From: Anaerolineae bacterium
Lineage (GTDB): Bacteria; Chloroflexota; Anaerolineae; 4572-78; J111
Direction: 5' to 3'
NCBI GenBank assembly: GCA_023382535.1
Contig: JAHDWA010000049.1
Location: 1-64,000, forward strand
DNA length: 64,000 nucleotides
Part shown: positions 44,001-52,261 of the stretch, piece by piece
Layout: each line of letters begins with the position of its first letter
Numbering within the stretch: the stretch's first letter is position 1
Made by a program: the position numbers and the translations under genes
Notes under the pieces: model-generated
What the model was told of the DNA's origin: nothing
Databases searched by the model: none
Seen by the model: only the letters and a program-made list of their open reading frames with translations

Positions 44001-46135
44001 CCGGCTCCGGCGCGGCGCTCTCCGGCTACCATGCCCTGGTCAATGGTCCCTGGGCCGGGATCAAGGCCAAGGAGGTCCGCGAAGGGTCTACCAACCTGGT
44101 CTACAACCACGATTTGAGCGGCACCTACACCAATGGCCTGGCCCAATCCTGCACCCTGTCCAACGCTGGCGGGACCGTCGCCGTCAGCCAGAACACCGAC
44201 CCGGCGTATATCGGGATTGGCGCGAGCAGCCAGAAGGCGATTTTTGCCGGCCACAACAGTGATTTTGTTCAATTTCAGCGGGCCAACCTGACCAACAATA
44301 CTACCTACACCTGGTATCTGCGTTTTTATCTCGTATCGGGCAAGGCCCGCATCAACGTTTGGAAAGGCTCGACCAGTTATTCCCAGGCTTTCACCACCCC
44401 CGGCTGGAACACCTTCACTTACACCGGCGCCACCGACGCCACGGGGAGCAACTGGACCTTTCTCATTATGAGTACCGTTGCCGATGGCGGCGCGACGGTC
44501 TACGTGGACCAGGCCCAGATCGAGGCCAAGAGCGCCTATACCGGACTGATCGGCGGCGACCTGCCGGGCTGCACCTGGAGCGGCACGCCACGCGGTTCCA
44601 CCAGCAGCCGCACCCGCAGCAGCATCAACCTGGACGCGGCGGCCAGCCTCATCTCCGGCGCGAATCAGCTTTCTTTCCGGGTGCTGTGGCAGCCGTTTTA
44701 TGCAGCCAGCGCCACCTGGCCCACGGCTGGCGGCACCTACACCCTGTTCGACGCCTGTGGCAACGGCGATAATAACAACCGGATTATGGTGCGCTTTGAC
44801 CCGGCCAGCAGCACCTTTCGGGTTTATCTCAACGGCACCTTTTACCTGACCAGCCCGGTCCAGACCTTTGCCGCTTACGCCTGGCAGGAGATCGTCGTCA
44901 CGCTCGACTATGCCGCCGATAGCTATAAGCTCTACATCAACGGCGTGTTGGCCGCGACCAGCACCGCCGCTCTGATCGCACCAACGCTCAATACCTGGCA
45001 GCTTGGGGCGAATTATGTTGGCACCAGCACCACCGGCCACGGGGCGTATGCTGAGTATGCCGTCTGGGGCCGGGTGTTGAGCCAGGCTGAAATCACGGCG
45101 CTGCGCAACCAGCAGTACGAGGTTTCCAGCGCCTTAAACGGTGTAGAAAACCTGACCATAGATTACAAGATGACCCTCTCGGCGATGGGCGGCGAGGCCG
45201 GGGTCATCTGCCGGGCCGTGGACCGCTTCAATCTGACCGCCAAACAGCACGTCCGTTTGGGCCTGGTCGTGAACGGCGGCCTGCCGGCCGCCGGCGGGAC
45301 GGTCACCAGCTACCTGGTCAAGCGGGTCTATGACGTGGATGGGAATGGCAATCCCTACGAGGTCTTGGCCGAGCGGGATTACGCGCCCTCGCCGATCTAC
45401 CTCCACAACGCCTGGCCGCTGCCGGTCAGGGTCACCGTGCGTGGGAATATCTACTCCCTTTGGATTGCCGGCAATTACATTGGCCACTTTGTGGACGACA
45501 CGTCCGGCGGAGTCTACTTCGGCCTGTACGCTTTAGGCGCAACCGCCACCTTCAGCAACGTCTACGTGCCGGAGCTGTACGAGGTGCTGGAAAACTCAAC
45601 CCTGGAGGTCAACCAGACCATCTTCGACGCCATCAAGTCTATGCTCGGCAAGCGGGCGATCAAGGGGGTGTTCCAGCCTTCAGGCAGCCTCAAGCTGAGT
45701 TACTTTGAAACGCACGAGACCGGCCCGACCTTTCAGGACACCCTCACCCGGTCAGCCGTCAGGCTGAGCGATAGATTCTTCTCCATCGTCCGCGTGGATG
45801 GGGCCTACACCTGGGCGACCTACGCCAGCGAGGTCCTGCTCAAATTGGGCCGGCGCTTTATGCAGGCGTCGTTCCCTGACATTTTCCACCGCGAATTTGC
45901 TTACAAAGAAGCGCGGAATCTGTGTCTCCGCGCCGCCGAGGAGCAGGTCCAGAGCACCTTCGCCGGCCTGCCTGATTACCGGGTCCAGCCGGAAGATAAG
46001 ATCGAGGTCGTCGTCGCCCAGCAGAGCATCGCCGGCCATTTCCTGGTGGATGACGTAAGTCATACCTTCCAGATGGACCAGGATGACCCGCAGGCCGACA
46101 GCGAGGTTTCCACGCGGCAATTCGTCGTCATCTAA
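40979..46135 (+). CDS. Tail tip / receptor-binding protein with LamG domain
   Basis: A protein of 1718 residues; ATG at 40979 has GGAGGAAATGCCTC upstream. The first about 450 residues look like a tail-tip scaffold. Further on, about 1035-1195 resembles a carbohydrate-binding beta-sandwich (STNLVYNHDLSGTYTNG ... GGATVYVDQAQIE), followed by a laminin-G/concanavalin-like domain (about 1207-1377; LFDACGNGDNNNRIMVRFD, YINGVLAATSTAAL). The C-terminal third returns to tail-tip-like sequence. It most likely recognises surface glycans. A palindrome copy lies right after its stop. Confidence 0.72.
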   Translation: MAITLSPTLTAEMNSLSRRHASRATVERWLPEWSPKISGLTANKYEQYAHGHAACVAPNGNGAGEDILFRARSGSTADPFSGVLHISVLKGTDLDDPTRWDEAGKWTNTAIGNLMRPAWYNNAETVPASNGGSIAAVWSGTKFRVFCFYTSGHLVYLDFDPNGTYLGGNTVASFSTDTYSLTSMQLASCRYTEVFALRTELVEASEASWHKPIYGSHIHRYEGDGASWADSPAFPFHNQAEAALVRDGQLKYGSAGYEWGSGAATDTINQWGKRPCGGLAANEIDSNTVVVSAGFTFWQRYGYNTHNQGIFTFRYHRNSAQWERGVEVDLSDYVTERLDYALFARGSQVEAGSQVLVWSRYVEPSDYDQLEASMSLPRVREVVYAKFDPSGRALTQYQYLGDPQELSGAAILAVTHAGSKKLYALGWRSVLESPPAALLGSVPAPDDLELVCDGWQTSVNNRYGMSVDLNVADAGALFQPDSPLQAGRLVKIYAGTPEEQIQLGQGLVDTISPAFSLEQENHRAKLTARAEKGLLDPRSEELTEILPQNTQYIAPSDPIAHIANHKGYWETVRMEWPNKFFGAYTHVEGKTAYRLKSFPYAWTGGGAPGTVGNPGEVLNQRAQHKGTWWNDAAWTDLSPMVDGSIEATVRFGDVNGAPDFEFYDRNKIQVFATVQRNNGKITYIQWHTGGYGGPVWNTVQQNACMAGLICHAVEMNKKFSFVWESNTKDGGLRPVYESWELHPDRLYEDPPYYADRVPASWEGQPKPFSASSHTDDTWKAETMDRCDFRGYPLGENRFYLVLSDYDDSDPDWQKNGKWIHRVVAGGIGVAGLVPGQPADLKMVVSGGTIYCFCRPHRQDGQAPAQWSFVLSYKSGRFGAGRFGIVGRGHAGIQWDAFYYAYAQKNPLPTGRNKIPLYDNYVDFWDIKVSDCVMDRPLEEVLRRRCWQGFTPTEFRSLVNEPALALAGGTSRSFNVPGYLLNNSYQIPDKLALHHPETMISGSQWLSDAGSGAALSGYHALVNGPWAGIKAKEVREGSTNLVYNHDLSGTYTNGLAQSCTLSNAGGTVAVSQNTDPAYIGIGASSQKAIFAGHNSDFVQFQRANLTNNTTYTWYLRFYLVSGKARINVWKGSTSYSQAFTTPGWNTFTYTGATDATGSNWTFLIMSTVADGGATVYVDQAQIEAKSAYTGLIGGDLPGCTWSGTPRGSTSSRTRSSINLDAAASLISGANQLSFRVLWQPFYAASATWPTAGGTYTLFDACGNGDNNNRIMVRFDPASSTFRVYLNGTFYLTSPVQTFAAYAWQEIVVTLDYAADSYKLYINGVLAATSTAALIAPTLNTWQLGANYVGTSTTGHGAYAEYAVWGRVLSQAEITALRNQQYEVSSALNGVENLTIDYKMTLSAMGGEAGVICRAVDRFNLTAKQHVRLGLVVNGGLPAAGGTVTSYLVKRVYDVDGNGNPYEVLAERDYAPSPIYLHNAWPLPVRVTVRGNIYSLWIAGNYIGHFVDDTSGGVYFGLYALGATATFSNVYVPELYEVLENSTLEVNQTIFDAIKSMLGKRAIKGVFQPSGSLKLSYFETHETGPTFQDTLTRSAVRLSDRFFSIVRVDGAYTWATYASEVLLKLGRRFMQASFPDIFHREFAYKEARNLCLRAAEEQVQSTFAGLPDYRVQPEDKIEVVVAQQSIAGHFLVDDVSHTFQMDQDDPQADSEVSTRQFVVI

Positions 46136-46138
46136 TTT

Positions 46139-46154
46139 TTCCCCAGTTGGGGAA
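46139..46154. repeat. Phage palindrome copy 6 (imperfect centre)
   Basis: TTCCCCAGTTGGGGAA, four bases after the tail-tip stop codon; one centre base differs from the family consensus. Confidence 0.8.
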
Positions 46155-46222
46155 TCCAACCCCTAAAACTGAATATGGCTTTTCAACCCTAAAACCCTCA
46201 TACTCAAAGGAGAAAATTCAAC

Positions 46223-49200
46223 ATGATGCGGTCTATTTCGACCACCCTGACCCTTTTCGTTCTGTTCACCCAGCTCAACCTGGGCGCGCTGCTGGCCCCT
46301 CTGGCTGCCGGTTCGCCGTGCGGAAGGGCTGAAACAATCTATCTGCCAATCGTAAACGCTATGGCTCAACCAACCATCCTTGAAAACCTCGAACAAATCA
46401 TGCGGAGTGACGCGGCGTTTCCTTACGACGCGATCATCACCCAGATCTTCACCAACACCGTCGCCGTCAAGCCGGTCGGCTCGCGGACGATTATCCGCGA
46501 TGTGGCCGTCGCCGAGGGCATTGACATCGAGGCCCTGCGCATCGGCTATCCGGTCCGGCTCGGCCACTCGGCCAGCAAGGTCACGCTGACCGAATACTTT
46601 GAACAGTTCGCCGATCCGGAGAGCGTCAACTACGCCGGGCTGGGCGTTAAAGTCCCCAGTAAACCCACGGTCAGCGTCAAGGCGACCCCCAACGGCTGGC
46701 TGCTGACCTGGCCGGCCGTGGCCAACGCCACCCGCTACCTGATCTACCAGAACGACGACGCTACCGGGGATTCGCCGGAGCTGGTCCAGACGCTGCCAGT
46801 CCAGAGTTCCCCCCCGGCCACGTACAGCCTGACCCTGAGCTTCGACCCGCCGTTTACCTATTTCGCCGTGCAGGCGTGTAACGGGCTGCTGGAGGGCGAT
46901 GTCTCGAACTGGGCCACGGATGCCACCCCGCCGGCCGCGCCCACGTGGAAAAGCCACGCCTATCAAACGGGCGGCCACTACCTGGCCTGGGGCTACGCCA
47001 ACACCAGCCTGGCCGCCGATGTGATGACCTACACCCTCTACCGCAACACCAGCCCCACGGACGCCGGCGCGACCGAGGTGGTTGAAACGGCCAACCTGGA
47101 GGCGCTGCTGGACTACGTGGACGGCTCTGACTATTTCGGGGTGCAGGCGACCGACTGGAGCGGGACCAACCATTCGGCCATTGTCTGGACCGGGCCATAC
47201 GACCCGACGCCGGCCACGCCGGCCAACTTCGCCGCCAATATGGTCCAGGGCGGCGGCTTCAAATGTACCTGGGACGCGACCGCCAAGGCGATGATTTATG
47301 AAGTCCAGGGGCGAGACAAAAATGACGGGCTGAGTACCTGGTCTACCCAATACCAGGGGTCGGACCTGATGACCGGGGTCATTCGCAATGACAGCAACGA
47401 GTTTCGGATTCGAGCCATTGGTTACGATGGCTCAAGCTCCGCCTGGAGCGCGGTTGAAACCGACGACAAAGCCCCGCCGCCGCCAACCCTGGCCATCGTC
47501 AACGGGGCCAAACAGGTCACGGTGGGCCTGGCCGCGAACGACACCAGCCATATCCACGTGGGGTTTAGCCACTATGTTCTGGAAGTGGCCGACGGCTCAG
47601 CCGGTGAAGGCGCGACGACGCTGGACACCCACGCCACCTTTGAGTCCTTCCCGCGCATCTTCGCCGGCGAAACCGGGGTGACGACCTACTACCGGCTGAC
47701 GCCCTACGACTGGGCCGGGAATGTGGGGACGGCCTCAGACTGGACGCCGGGAACGCCGATCACCTTTGGCGATGGCGGGGCGATCATTCAGGACAAATTC
47801 GACACCTACGGCGGCAGCACCTTAGCGCCGCTGGACAGCCTGTACTGGCTCAGCCTGGCTAAAGTCGAACAAAGCGAAAGCTGGGTCTTAAACAGCGCCA
47901 CCTGGGTCAGCACCAACATAAGCGAGGGGGCAAAGGGGATTCGGGTGGTCAGCGTTCCCGGTCTGCCTTATCTGGTCAGCCTGGCTAAATCCATGAACTT
48001 AAGCCAGGAAGGGCGCTTTACCAATGACGATTACCTGGTCATCCAGACCAACATCGCCAACTATGGCTGGCAGAAAGTGACGGTCACGCTTTACAACAGC
48101 GGCTCTTACCCCGGCGGCTCAGGCTACCGGCGCACCTTTGACACTACCGTAGACTTTGGTTCGCCGTTTGTGGTCAAGCGATCTGAGTTCGTCGCTTATG
48201 GGGCCTCGCCCAATTGGGCCACCATCGCCGGCATCCAGTTCTACGTTGAACACCAGAGCGGGTCTGTTTTGGATATGACCCTGGACGATATTCGCATCGT
48301 CAAGGCCGATCCCGACAACGCGGCGGCTTACAACGACACCGGCAAAGCCTGGGATTACGCCATCAGCACCGATGTTTACGACGCCAGCGAGTGGCACATC
48401 TACGCCGGCAACCGCACCGGCGAACCGGGCAAGCCGTTCGGTTTCGGCCAGGTCAATCACAGCACTTCCCCTGACCATTGGTATCTGGCCCACAAGCCGG
48501 TAGACACCAATGTGGTTTCCGGCACGATCCAGGCGGGTCTTTTCCACAAGGAAAACGGGCAAAACGGCCTGGCCTTCTACATCAAGGATGTCACGCCCGA
48601 CGCCTGGACCATGTACGCCGTGGAGACTGATAACGTGGGCGATACGGTCAAACTGGTCAAGTGGGTGGATGGGGTCAGAACGGAGCTGGGCAGCGCCAGC
48701 TTTGCCTTTAGCTTCGCAGCCGGGGGAACCACCGGCCAAACCGTCTGGATCGGCGCGGATTTCTCCGACTATGACACGGATGGAGGCCGGATCAAGGTCT
48801 ACGCCTCGACGGTCGAGGGCAACTTGATCCAGGCCGGCAATCTCAAGATTTCGGTTCAGGACACCGAAGTAGGCAGCGGGGGAACGGTTGGCTTGCTGTC
48901 CTATCAGGCCAACGTCCGCTTTGTGAACTTCACGGCTGGCAGCCCGGCTCACGCCGATGTGGCCGATGTGGCCAAGGCGCTCGACGGCCCCATCGTGGCC
49001 GGGGACGTGCGCCGGGTTCACTACAATCTCGACCTCAACCGCTTTGAGTACACCGACGACGGCAGCAGCTTCAGCCCGGTCAGTAGCGGCCTCCTGGGCG
49101 GCTACGCGCTGGGCAACGGCAGCGGCCAGGTGCCGCTCAACAATGGCGCCGCGAATACCAACCTGGTGGCCCACTACCTGGGGGCCACCCTTTTCGACGG

Positions 49201-49648
49201 TCCCGCCCTGCGGGCCGTGGGCGAGATGGTCTACAAAAATAACGTCAGCAGCGGCCTCGGGGCCGGCTGGTACACCGTTCCCTTTACGGGCGTCTTTCAG
49301 GATATGACCATCGGCGCGGCCTGGAGCGGCGGCAATCCGACCGTGGTCCAGACCACCCGCACCGGCTGGGGCCTGGTCTTCGGCCAGGCGACCATCACCC
49401 CCAGCGCCAACACCGATAACGTCGCCCTGCAAATCCTGGTCAACGGCGCGGCCCATTTTATCCATCAGGAACGGCGAGCCACCAGCACCCAGTCGGTGAC
49501 GATGCAGGTTTCCGGCTGGTACTATTTCACGGCCGGGGTGGCGTACTATATCCAACTGCAAGCCCTGGGCGGGAGCAACTGGGCCGTGGGGTCAACCGGC
49601 ACGCCCTGGACCTTGCTCGGGCTGCTCTCCCTCGAAAGGAACGCCTGA
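46223..49648 (+). CDS. Tail fibre-like protein with FnIII and C-terminal sandwich
   Basis: A protein of 1141 residues. The best ribosome site (AAAGGAGAAAATTCAAC) is at the ATG at 46223, which adds a signal-peptide-like N-terminus (LTLFVLFTQLNLGALLAPLAAG) and a YLPIV motif, both unusual for a virion protein; an ATG about 46 codons later would start MAQPTILENL. Fibronectin-III-like repeats follow (about 140-420), then a lectin-like domain (about 690-880), and a C1q-like C-terminal sandwich (GWYYFTAGVAYYIQLQALGG). It probably forms the side or tip fibre. It is coupled to the next gene (ATGATAG overlap). Confidence 0.68.
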   Translation: MMRSISTTLTLFVLFTQLNLGALLAPLAAGSPCGRAETIYLPIVNAMAQPTILENLEQIMRSDAAFPYDAIITQIFTNTVAVKPVGSRTIIRDVAVAEGIDIEALRIGYPVRLGHSASKVTLTEYFEQFADPESVNYAGLGVKVPSKPTVSVKATPNGWLLTWPAVANATRYLIYQNDDATGDSPELVQTLPVQSSPPATYSLTLSFDPPFTYFAVQACNGLLEGDVSNWATDATPPAAPTWKSHAYQTGGHYLAWGYANTSLAADVMTYTLYRNTSPTDAGATEVVETANLEALLDYVDGSDYFGVQATDWSGTNHSAIVWTGPYDPTPATPANFAANMVQGGGFKCTWDATAKAMIYEVQGRDKNDGLSTWSTQYQGSDLMTGVIRNDSNEFRIRAIGYDGSSSAWSAVETDDKAPPPPTLAIVNGAKQVTVGLAANDTSHIHVGFSHYVLEVADGSAGEGATTLDTHATFESFPRIFAGETGVTTYYRLTPYDWAGNVGTASDWTPGTPITFGDGGAIIQDKFDTYGGSTLAPLDSLYWLSLAKVEQSESWVLNSATWVSTNISEGAKGIRVVSVPGLPYLVSLAKSMNLSQEGRFTNDDYLVIQTNIANYGWQKVTVTLYNSGSYPGGSGYRRTFDTTVDFGSPFVVKRSEFVAYGASPNWATIAGIQFYVEHQSGSVLDMTLDDIRIVKADPDNAAAYNDTGKAWDYAISTDVYDASEWHIYAGNRTGEPGKPFGFGQVNHSTSPDHWYLAHKPVDTNVVSGTIQAGLFHKENGQNGLAFYIKDVTPDAWTMYAVETDNVGDTVKLVKWVDGVRTELGSASFAFSFAAGGTTGQTVWIGADFSDYDTDGGRIKVYASTVEGNLIQAGNLKISVQDTEVGSGGTVGLLSYQANVRFVNFTAGSPAHADVADVAKALDGPIVAGDVRRVHYNLDLNRFEYTDDGSSFSPVSSGLLGGYALGNGSGQVPLNNGAANTNLVAHYLGATLFDGPALRAVGEMVYKNNVSSGLGAGWYTVPFTGVFQDMTIGAAWSGGNPTVVQTTRTGWGLVFGQATITPSANTDNVALQILVNGAAHFIHQERRATSTQSVTMQVSGWYYFTAGVAYYIQLQALGGSNWAVGSTGTPWTLLGLLSLERNA

Positions 49649-50262
49649 TGATAGATTACTTTGAGGTTATTCAAACGCTTTACCCCGCCGCGATTCTGGA
49701 CATCGCCGGGGAAGGCAATGTCGGGCTGACCACGACCGGCGAGCCGCCCGATCTGGTGACGGTCATCAGCAAGTGGACCTTGCCCGATCCGCAGCCGGCG
49801 ATTGAGGAGCTGGACGCCTATGCCGCCAGTCCGGAGTACCGGACCGCCTGGGGGGCGCGGCTCAAAGCCGAGGCCGAGGCACAGGTCAACCAGTGGGCCA
49901 ACGAGATCGTGGTCCGGCTGAAGATCATCGAACCGGAGCTGTTCTACGTGGCGATGGTCAGCAATATCGCCTTCCGGCTGCTCGAATGGAACTCGCTGGG
50001 CCAGCCGGAGGCAGTGGACCCCGCTCGCTTTATCGTCACCCACTCGGAAGCCGCCGCCTACGCCGAGACGTCCGCGCCGGGAATGACTCCCGCCGGTCTG
50101 CTCCGGCTGCAGGAAAGCCGCTGGACCGCGATGCAGCAGGGGTTTGCGGCCATCGTCTACCAGCGCCGGCTGGCTCTGGAGCGGATCAAACTGGCCCCGG
50201 TGGACGAAAACCTGCCGGCAGCTCTGGCCGGCGTCTTGACTCAAATGCGGACAGTCCTATAA
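49648..50262 (+). CDS. Tail fibre accessory protein
   Basis: A protein of 204 residues starting at the last base of the fibre stop. It has an N-terminal ILDIAGEGNVGLTTTGEPPD and WTLPDPQPAIEELDAY, like the short phrase found in phage fibre accessory/XkdW-type proteins, then a mainly helical body. It may be a fibre assembly chaperone or a minor tail component. It ends the late operon, which is closed by the terminator at 50302-50345. Confidence 0.55.
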   Translation: MIDYFEVIQTLYPAAILDIAGEGNVGLTTTGEPPDLVTVISKWTLPDPQPAIEELDAYAASPEYRTAWGARLKAEAEAQVNQWANEIVVRLKIIEPELFYVAMVSNIAFRLLEWNSLGQPEAVDPARFIVTHSEAAAYAETSAPGMTPAGLLRLQESRWTAMQQGFAAIVYQRRLALERIKLAPVDENLPAALAGVLTQMRTVL

Positions 50263-50301
50263 TCCTTTCCCGGGCAAATCTAACCAACTCATAGCCCACT
50301 A

Positions 50302-50345
50302 TAAAAAACAGGCCCGCGCACCCCCGGCGGGCCTATTTATTTATT
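50302..50345. terminator. Bidirectional terminator between late and early operons
   Basis: Stem AGGCCCGC / GCGGGCCT with a 9-nt loop, A-run before and TATTTATTTATT after. It ends the rightward late operon and the leftward early operon where they meet. Confidence 0.85.
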
Positions 50346-50869
50346 TAGTACCAATCCTCGCCTTTAGCCAGCAGCAGCCGCTCCGGCGTAGGTAAATAAA
50401 ATGATTCCTCGTCCATCTCGCCCCCCTCGAAATAGCTGAAGCCCGGGACCTTGACCGTCACCCAGATGGTATGCTGATCGGTCGGAAACTGGCCGCCGGT
50501 ATCAATCGCCATTTCGCAGCCGGCTTCGAGTAGAGCCATCAGCGTGCCTACCTTCATCTGAGCCGAAGCTGTATCGCGGTTGCTCCATTTGTCCTGGTGA
50601 ACGATGGATTTCCGTGCGATCTCTTTGATCTCGGCCCGGGTGTAATCCGTGCGATAGCGCGACGCCTGGTTCTTGACCTCGGGCAAGGCGCTCAAACGGT
50701 AAAATCCATAGTCATCGTGATAGCCCAGATCGGTAAAAGGGATGTGCTCTCCTTCGTCCAGAAAGAGCACTCCCGCCAGGCCATCGCGGAACTCGATCCG
50801 GCCTGCCTGGGGGAACTCCTCGCAGTAACGGGCGGCATATTCAGCTATAGTAGTTTTGACAATCGGCAT
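50345..50869 (-). CDS. Early phage protein, unknown
   Basis: A protein of 174 residues, the last gene of the leftward early operon. AAAAGGAGAAACCC precedes the ATG, and a palindrome copy ends right at this ribosome site. The sequence is mixed alpha/beta (IEFRDGLAGVLFLDEGEHIPFTDLGYHDDYG ... HTIWVTVKVPGFSYFEGGEMDEESF). No family is recognised. Confidence 0.6.
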   Translation of the reverse strand: MPIVKTTIAEYAARYCEEFPQAGRIEFRDGLAGVLFLDEGEHIPFTDLGYHDDYGFYRLSALPEVKNQASRYRTDYTRAEIKEIARKSIVHQDKWSNRDTASAQMKVGTLMALLEAGCEMAIDTGGQFPTDQHTIWVTVKVPGFSYFEGGEMDEESFYLPTPERLLLAKGEDWY

Positions 50870-50881
50870 GGGTTTCTCCTT

Positions 50882-50897
50882 TTCCCCAATTGGGGAA
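50882..50897. repeat. Phage palindrome copy 7
   Basis: TTCCCCAATTGGGGAA between two leftward genes. On the minus strand it ends directly before AAAAGGAG, so a hairpin would abut the ribosome site. Confidence 0.85.
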
Positions 50898-50902
50898 TCT
50901 AA

Positions 50903-51142
50903 TTAACCAACGTAAGCAAACATTGTGTCTACCCCGATGTTGTCGGGATCGAAATTAGGTCCGATGACCAGGACGCCGCGCACAGAGGGGTGAGGGATGC
51001 CGGCCTCGCCGGCGACCCGCAGAACTTCGGCCATGTCCGTTCCAGGTGGAACGAAGATGAGGCAAGCGTCGAGGGTGACGCCTTCTTTCTGGCAGCCGAT
51101 CACGGCCAGAATCCAGGCACCGGTAACGAGTGGTTCAGGCAT
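50903..51142 (-). CDS. Small early phage protein
   Basis: A protein of 79 residues; the start at 51142 is chosen for its AAAAGGAGACTAAAG site. The sequence reads as a compact alpha/beta domain (AWILAVIGCQKEGVTLDACLIFVPPG ... VRGVLVIGPNFDPDN). No family is recognised. It is part of the tightly spaced early operon. Confidence 0.5.
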   Translation of the reverse strand: MPEPLVTGAWILAVIGCQKEGVTLDACLIFVPPGTDMAEVLRVAGEAGIPHPSVRGVLVIGPNFDPDNIGVDTMFAYVG

Positions 51143-51155
51143 CTTTAGTCTCCTT

Positions 51156-51470
51156 TTACGGAACGTCAATAATTGGATAGGTGCAGCGCGGGCAATGCCC
51201 GTTGTGGCCGTCGGCCAGGCTGAACAGGCAGGCGCAGCGCGGATTCGTGCATTGGTGTTTAGGCCGTTCCAGCAGCACGTACTCGAAATTCCAGAGCGCG
51301 TAGCAGGGCAGGCCCTCGACCAGCGAGTAACCTTCCAGCGGCTGAATCTGCCAAACCGCGCACTCGCTCCCGGCCGGGATGGCCGGGAGGTTGGAGCGGG
51401 TAATCTTCCGATTGGTGCGCGCCGGGATCAGCGTCCTGGGATGGATTTTACGGCTAAAATCGTCGTCCAT
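51156..51470 (-). CDS. Zinc-ribbon early phage protein
   Basis: A protein of 104 residues. The C-terminal end has CTNPRCAC and CPRC, a four-cysteine zinc ribbon; the N-terminal part is basic (KIHPRTLIPARTNRKITRSN). It starts 4 nt after the stop of the DUF932 gene. A role in nucleic-acid binding is possible but unproven. Confidence 0.6.
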   Translation of the reverse strand: MDDDFSRKIHPRTLIPARTNRKITRSNLPAIPAGSECAVWQIQPLEGYSLVEGLPCYALWNFEYVLLERPKHQCTNPRCACLFSLADGHNGHCPRCTYPIIDVP

Positions 51471-51474
51471 CGGC

Positions 51475-52245
51475 CTAGTCCATAAACAGCCGGTGCAGCC
51501 GGCTGAGATGTTCCAGCGCCACCGAGGGGTGGGTGCTTTTCATGGCGTAGGTCATGGCGTTGTAGAGCGACCATTGGGTGCGGCTGCTGAACTCGGCAAA
51601 GCGCGGTTCCAGCCATTCCTGGCGGGCGACCGGAAGCTGCCGGTCGCTGATGATGTCCCGTCCCCAGGCCAGGCCCAGCATTTGATAAGCCATGTCGTCG
51701 GTGCAGCGAGCGGCGTGGAGGGCGCTGATGTCCTCTACCAGTTGCCGATGATGGCCGGTGGCCTCGCGGGCGGCCTCGTAGAGTATATCTTGCAGCCGGG
51801 CGATGACGTTCTTGGTGTTCTTGCGGACCACTTTGACCAGGCCGGAAAACATCAGGTTGGAGCAGACCGTGACCTTGCCGCCCAGGCAGATGCCTTCGGT
51901 CAGGGTTTTGTTGTAGCTCCCGCGCATGCCACAGGCGAAGGGCAGGTTAAGTGTGGCCGATTTGTAGGTCAGCGTCCCAAACATCTGCTGGTCATTCTGA
52001 GCCAAGACAAAGCCCTCGTCCACCAGCTCGTACTCGCCAGGCAGGGTGTTGCCCAGGATTTCTTTAGCCAGCGTCACCAGGGTTTGGTATGGGACCGGGT
52101 GCCATGTTTCGGTCGAGGCCGGCGCCGGGATCAGCCCCAGCTCGTCGAAACTGACCGGCCGGCAGCCTTTGGCATAGCGGCCGGTCAGGTAAGCCTCGCC
52201 GTGTTTAACGATGCGATCAGGGGGAAGGATCAATGTTGTGGTCAT
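51475..52245 (-). CDS. DUF932-family phage/plasmid protein
   Basis: A protein of 256 residues; the start at 52245 is preceded by AAAGGACTTCT. It matches the DUF932 family of phage/plasmid-like proteins: the opening catalytic-type domain, YQTLVTLAKEILG, and GMRGSYNKTLTEGICLGGKVTVCSN-like section with a central cysteine, then helices to the C-terminus. The biochemical role of DUF932 is not established; it is usually found with early or plasmid replication genes. Here it is in the middle of the leftward early operon. Confidence 0.75.
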   Translation of the reverse strand: MTTTLILPPDRIVKHGEAYLTGRYAKGCRPVSFDELGLIPAPASTETWHPVPYQTLVTLAKEILGNTLPGEYELVDEGFVLAQNDQQMFGTLTYKSATLNLPFACGMRGSYNKTLTEGICLGGKVTVCSNLMFSGLVKVVRKNTKNVIARLQDILYEAAREATGHHRQLVEDISALHAARCTDDMAYQMLGLAWGRDIISDRQLPVARQEWLEPRFAEFSSRTQWSLYNAMTYAMKSTHPSVALEHLSRLHRLFMD

Positions 52246-52261
52246 AGAAGTCCTTTCTAGT

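Noticed and set aside
42194..45040. Two long minus-strand frames opposite the tail tip gene
   Set aside because: Antisense shadows in GC-rich DNA with no start signals; the plus-strand frame has recognisable domains.
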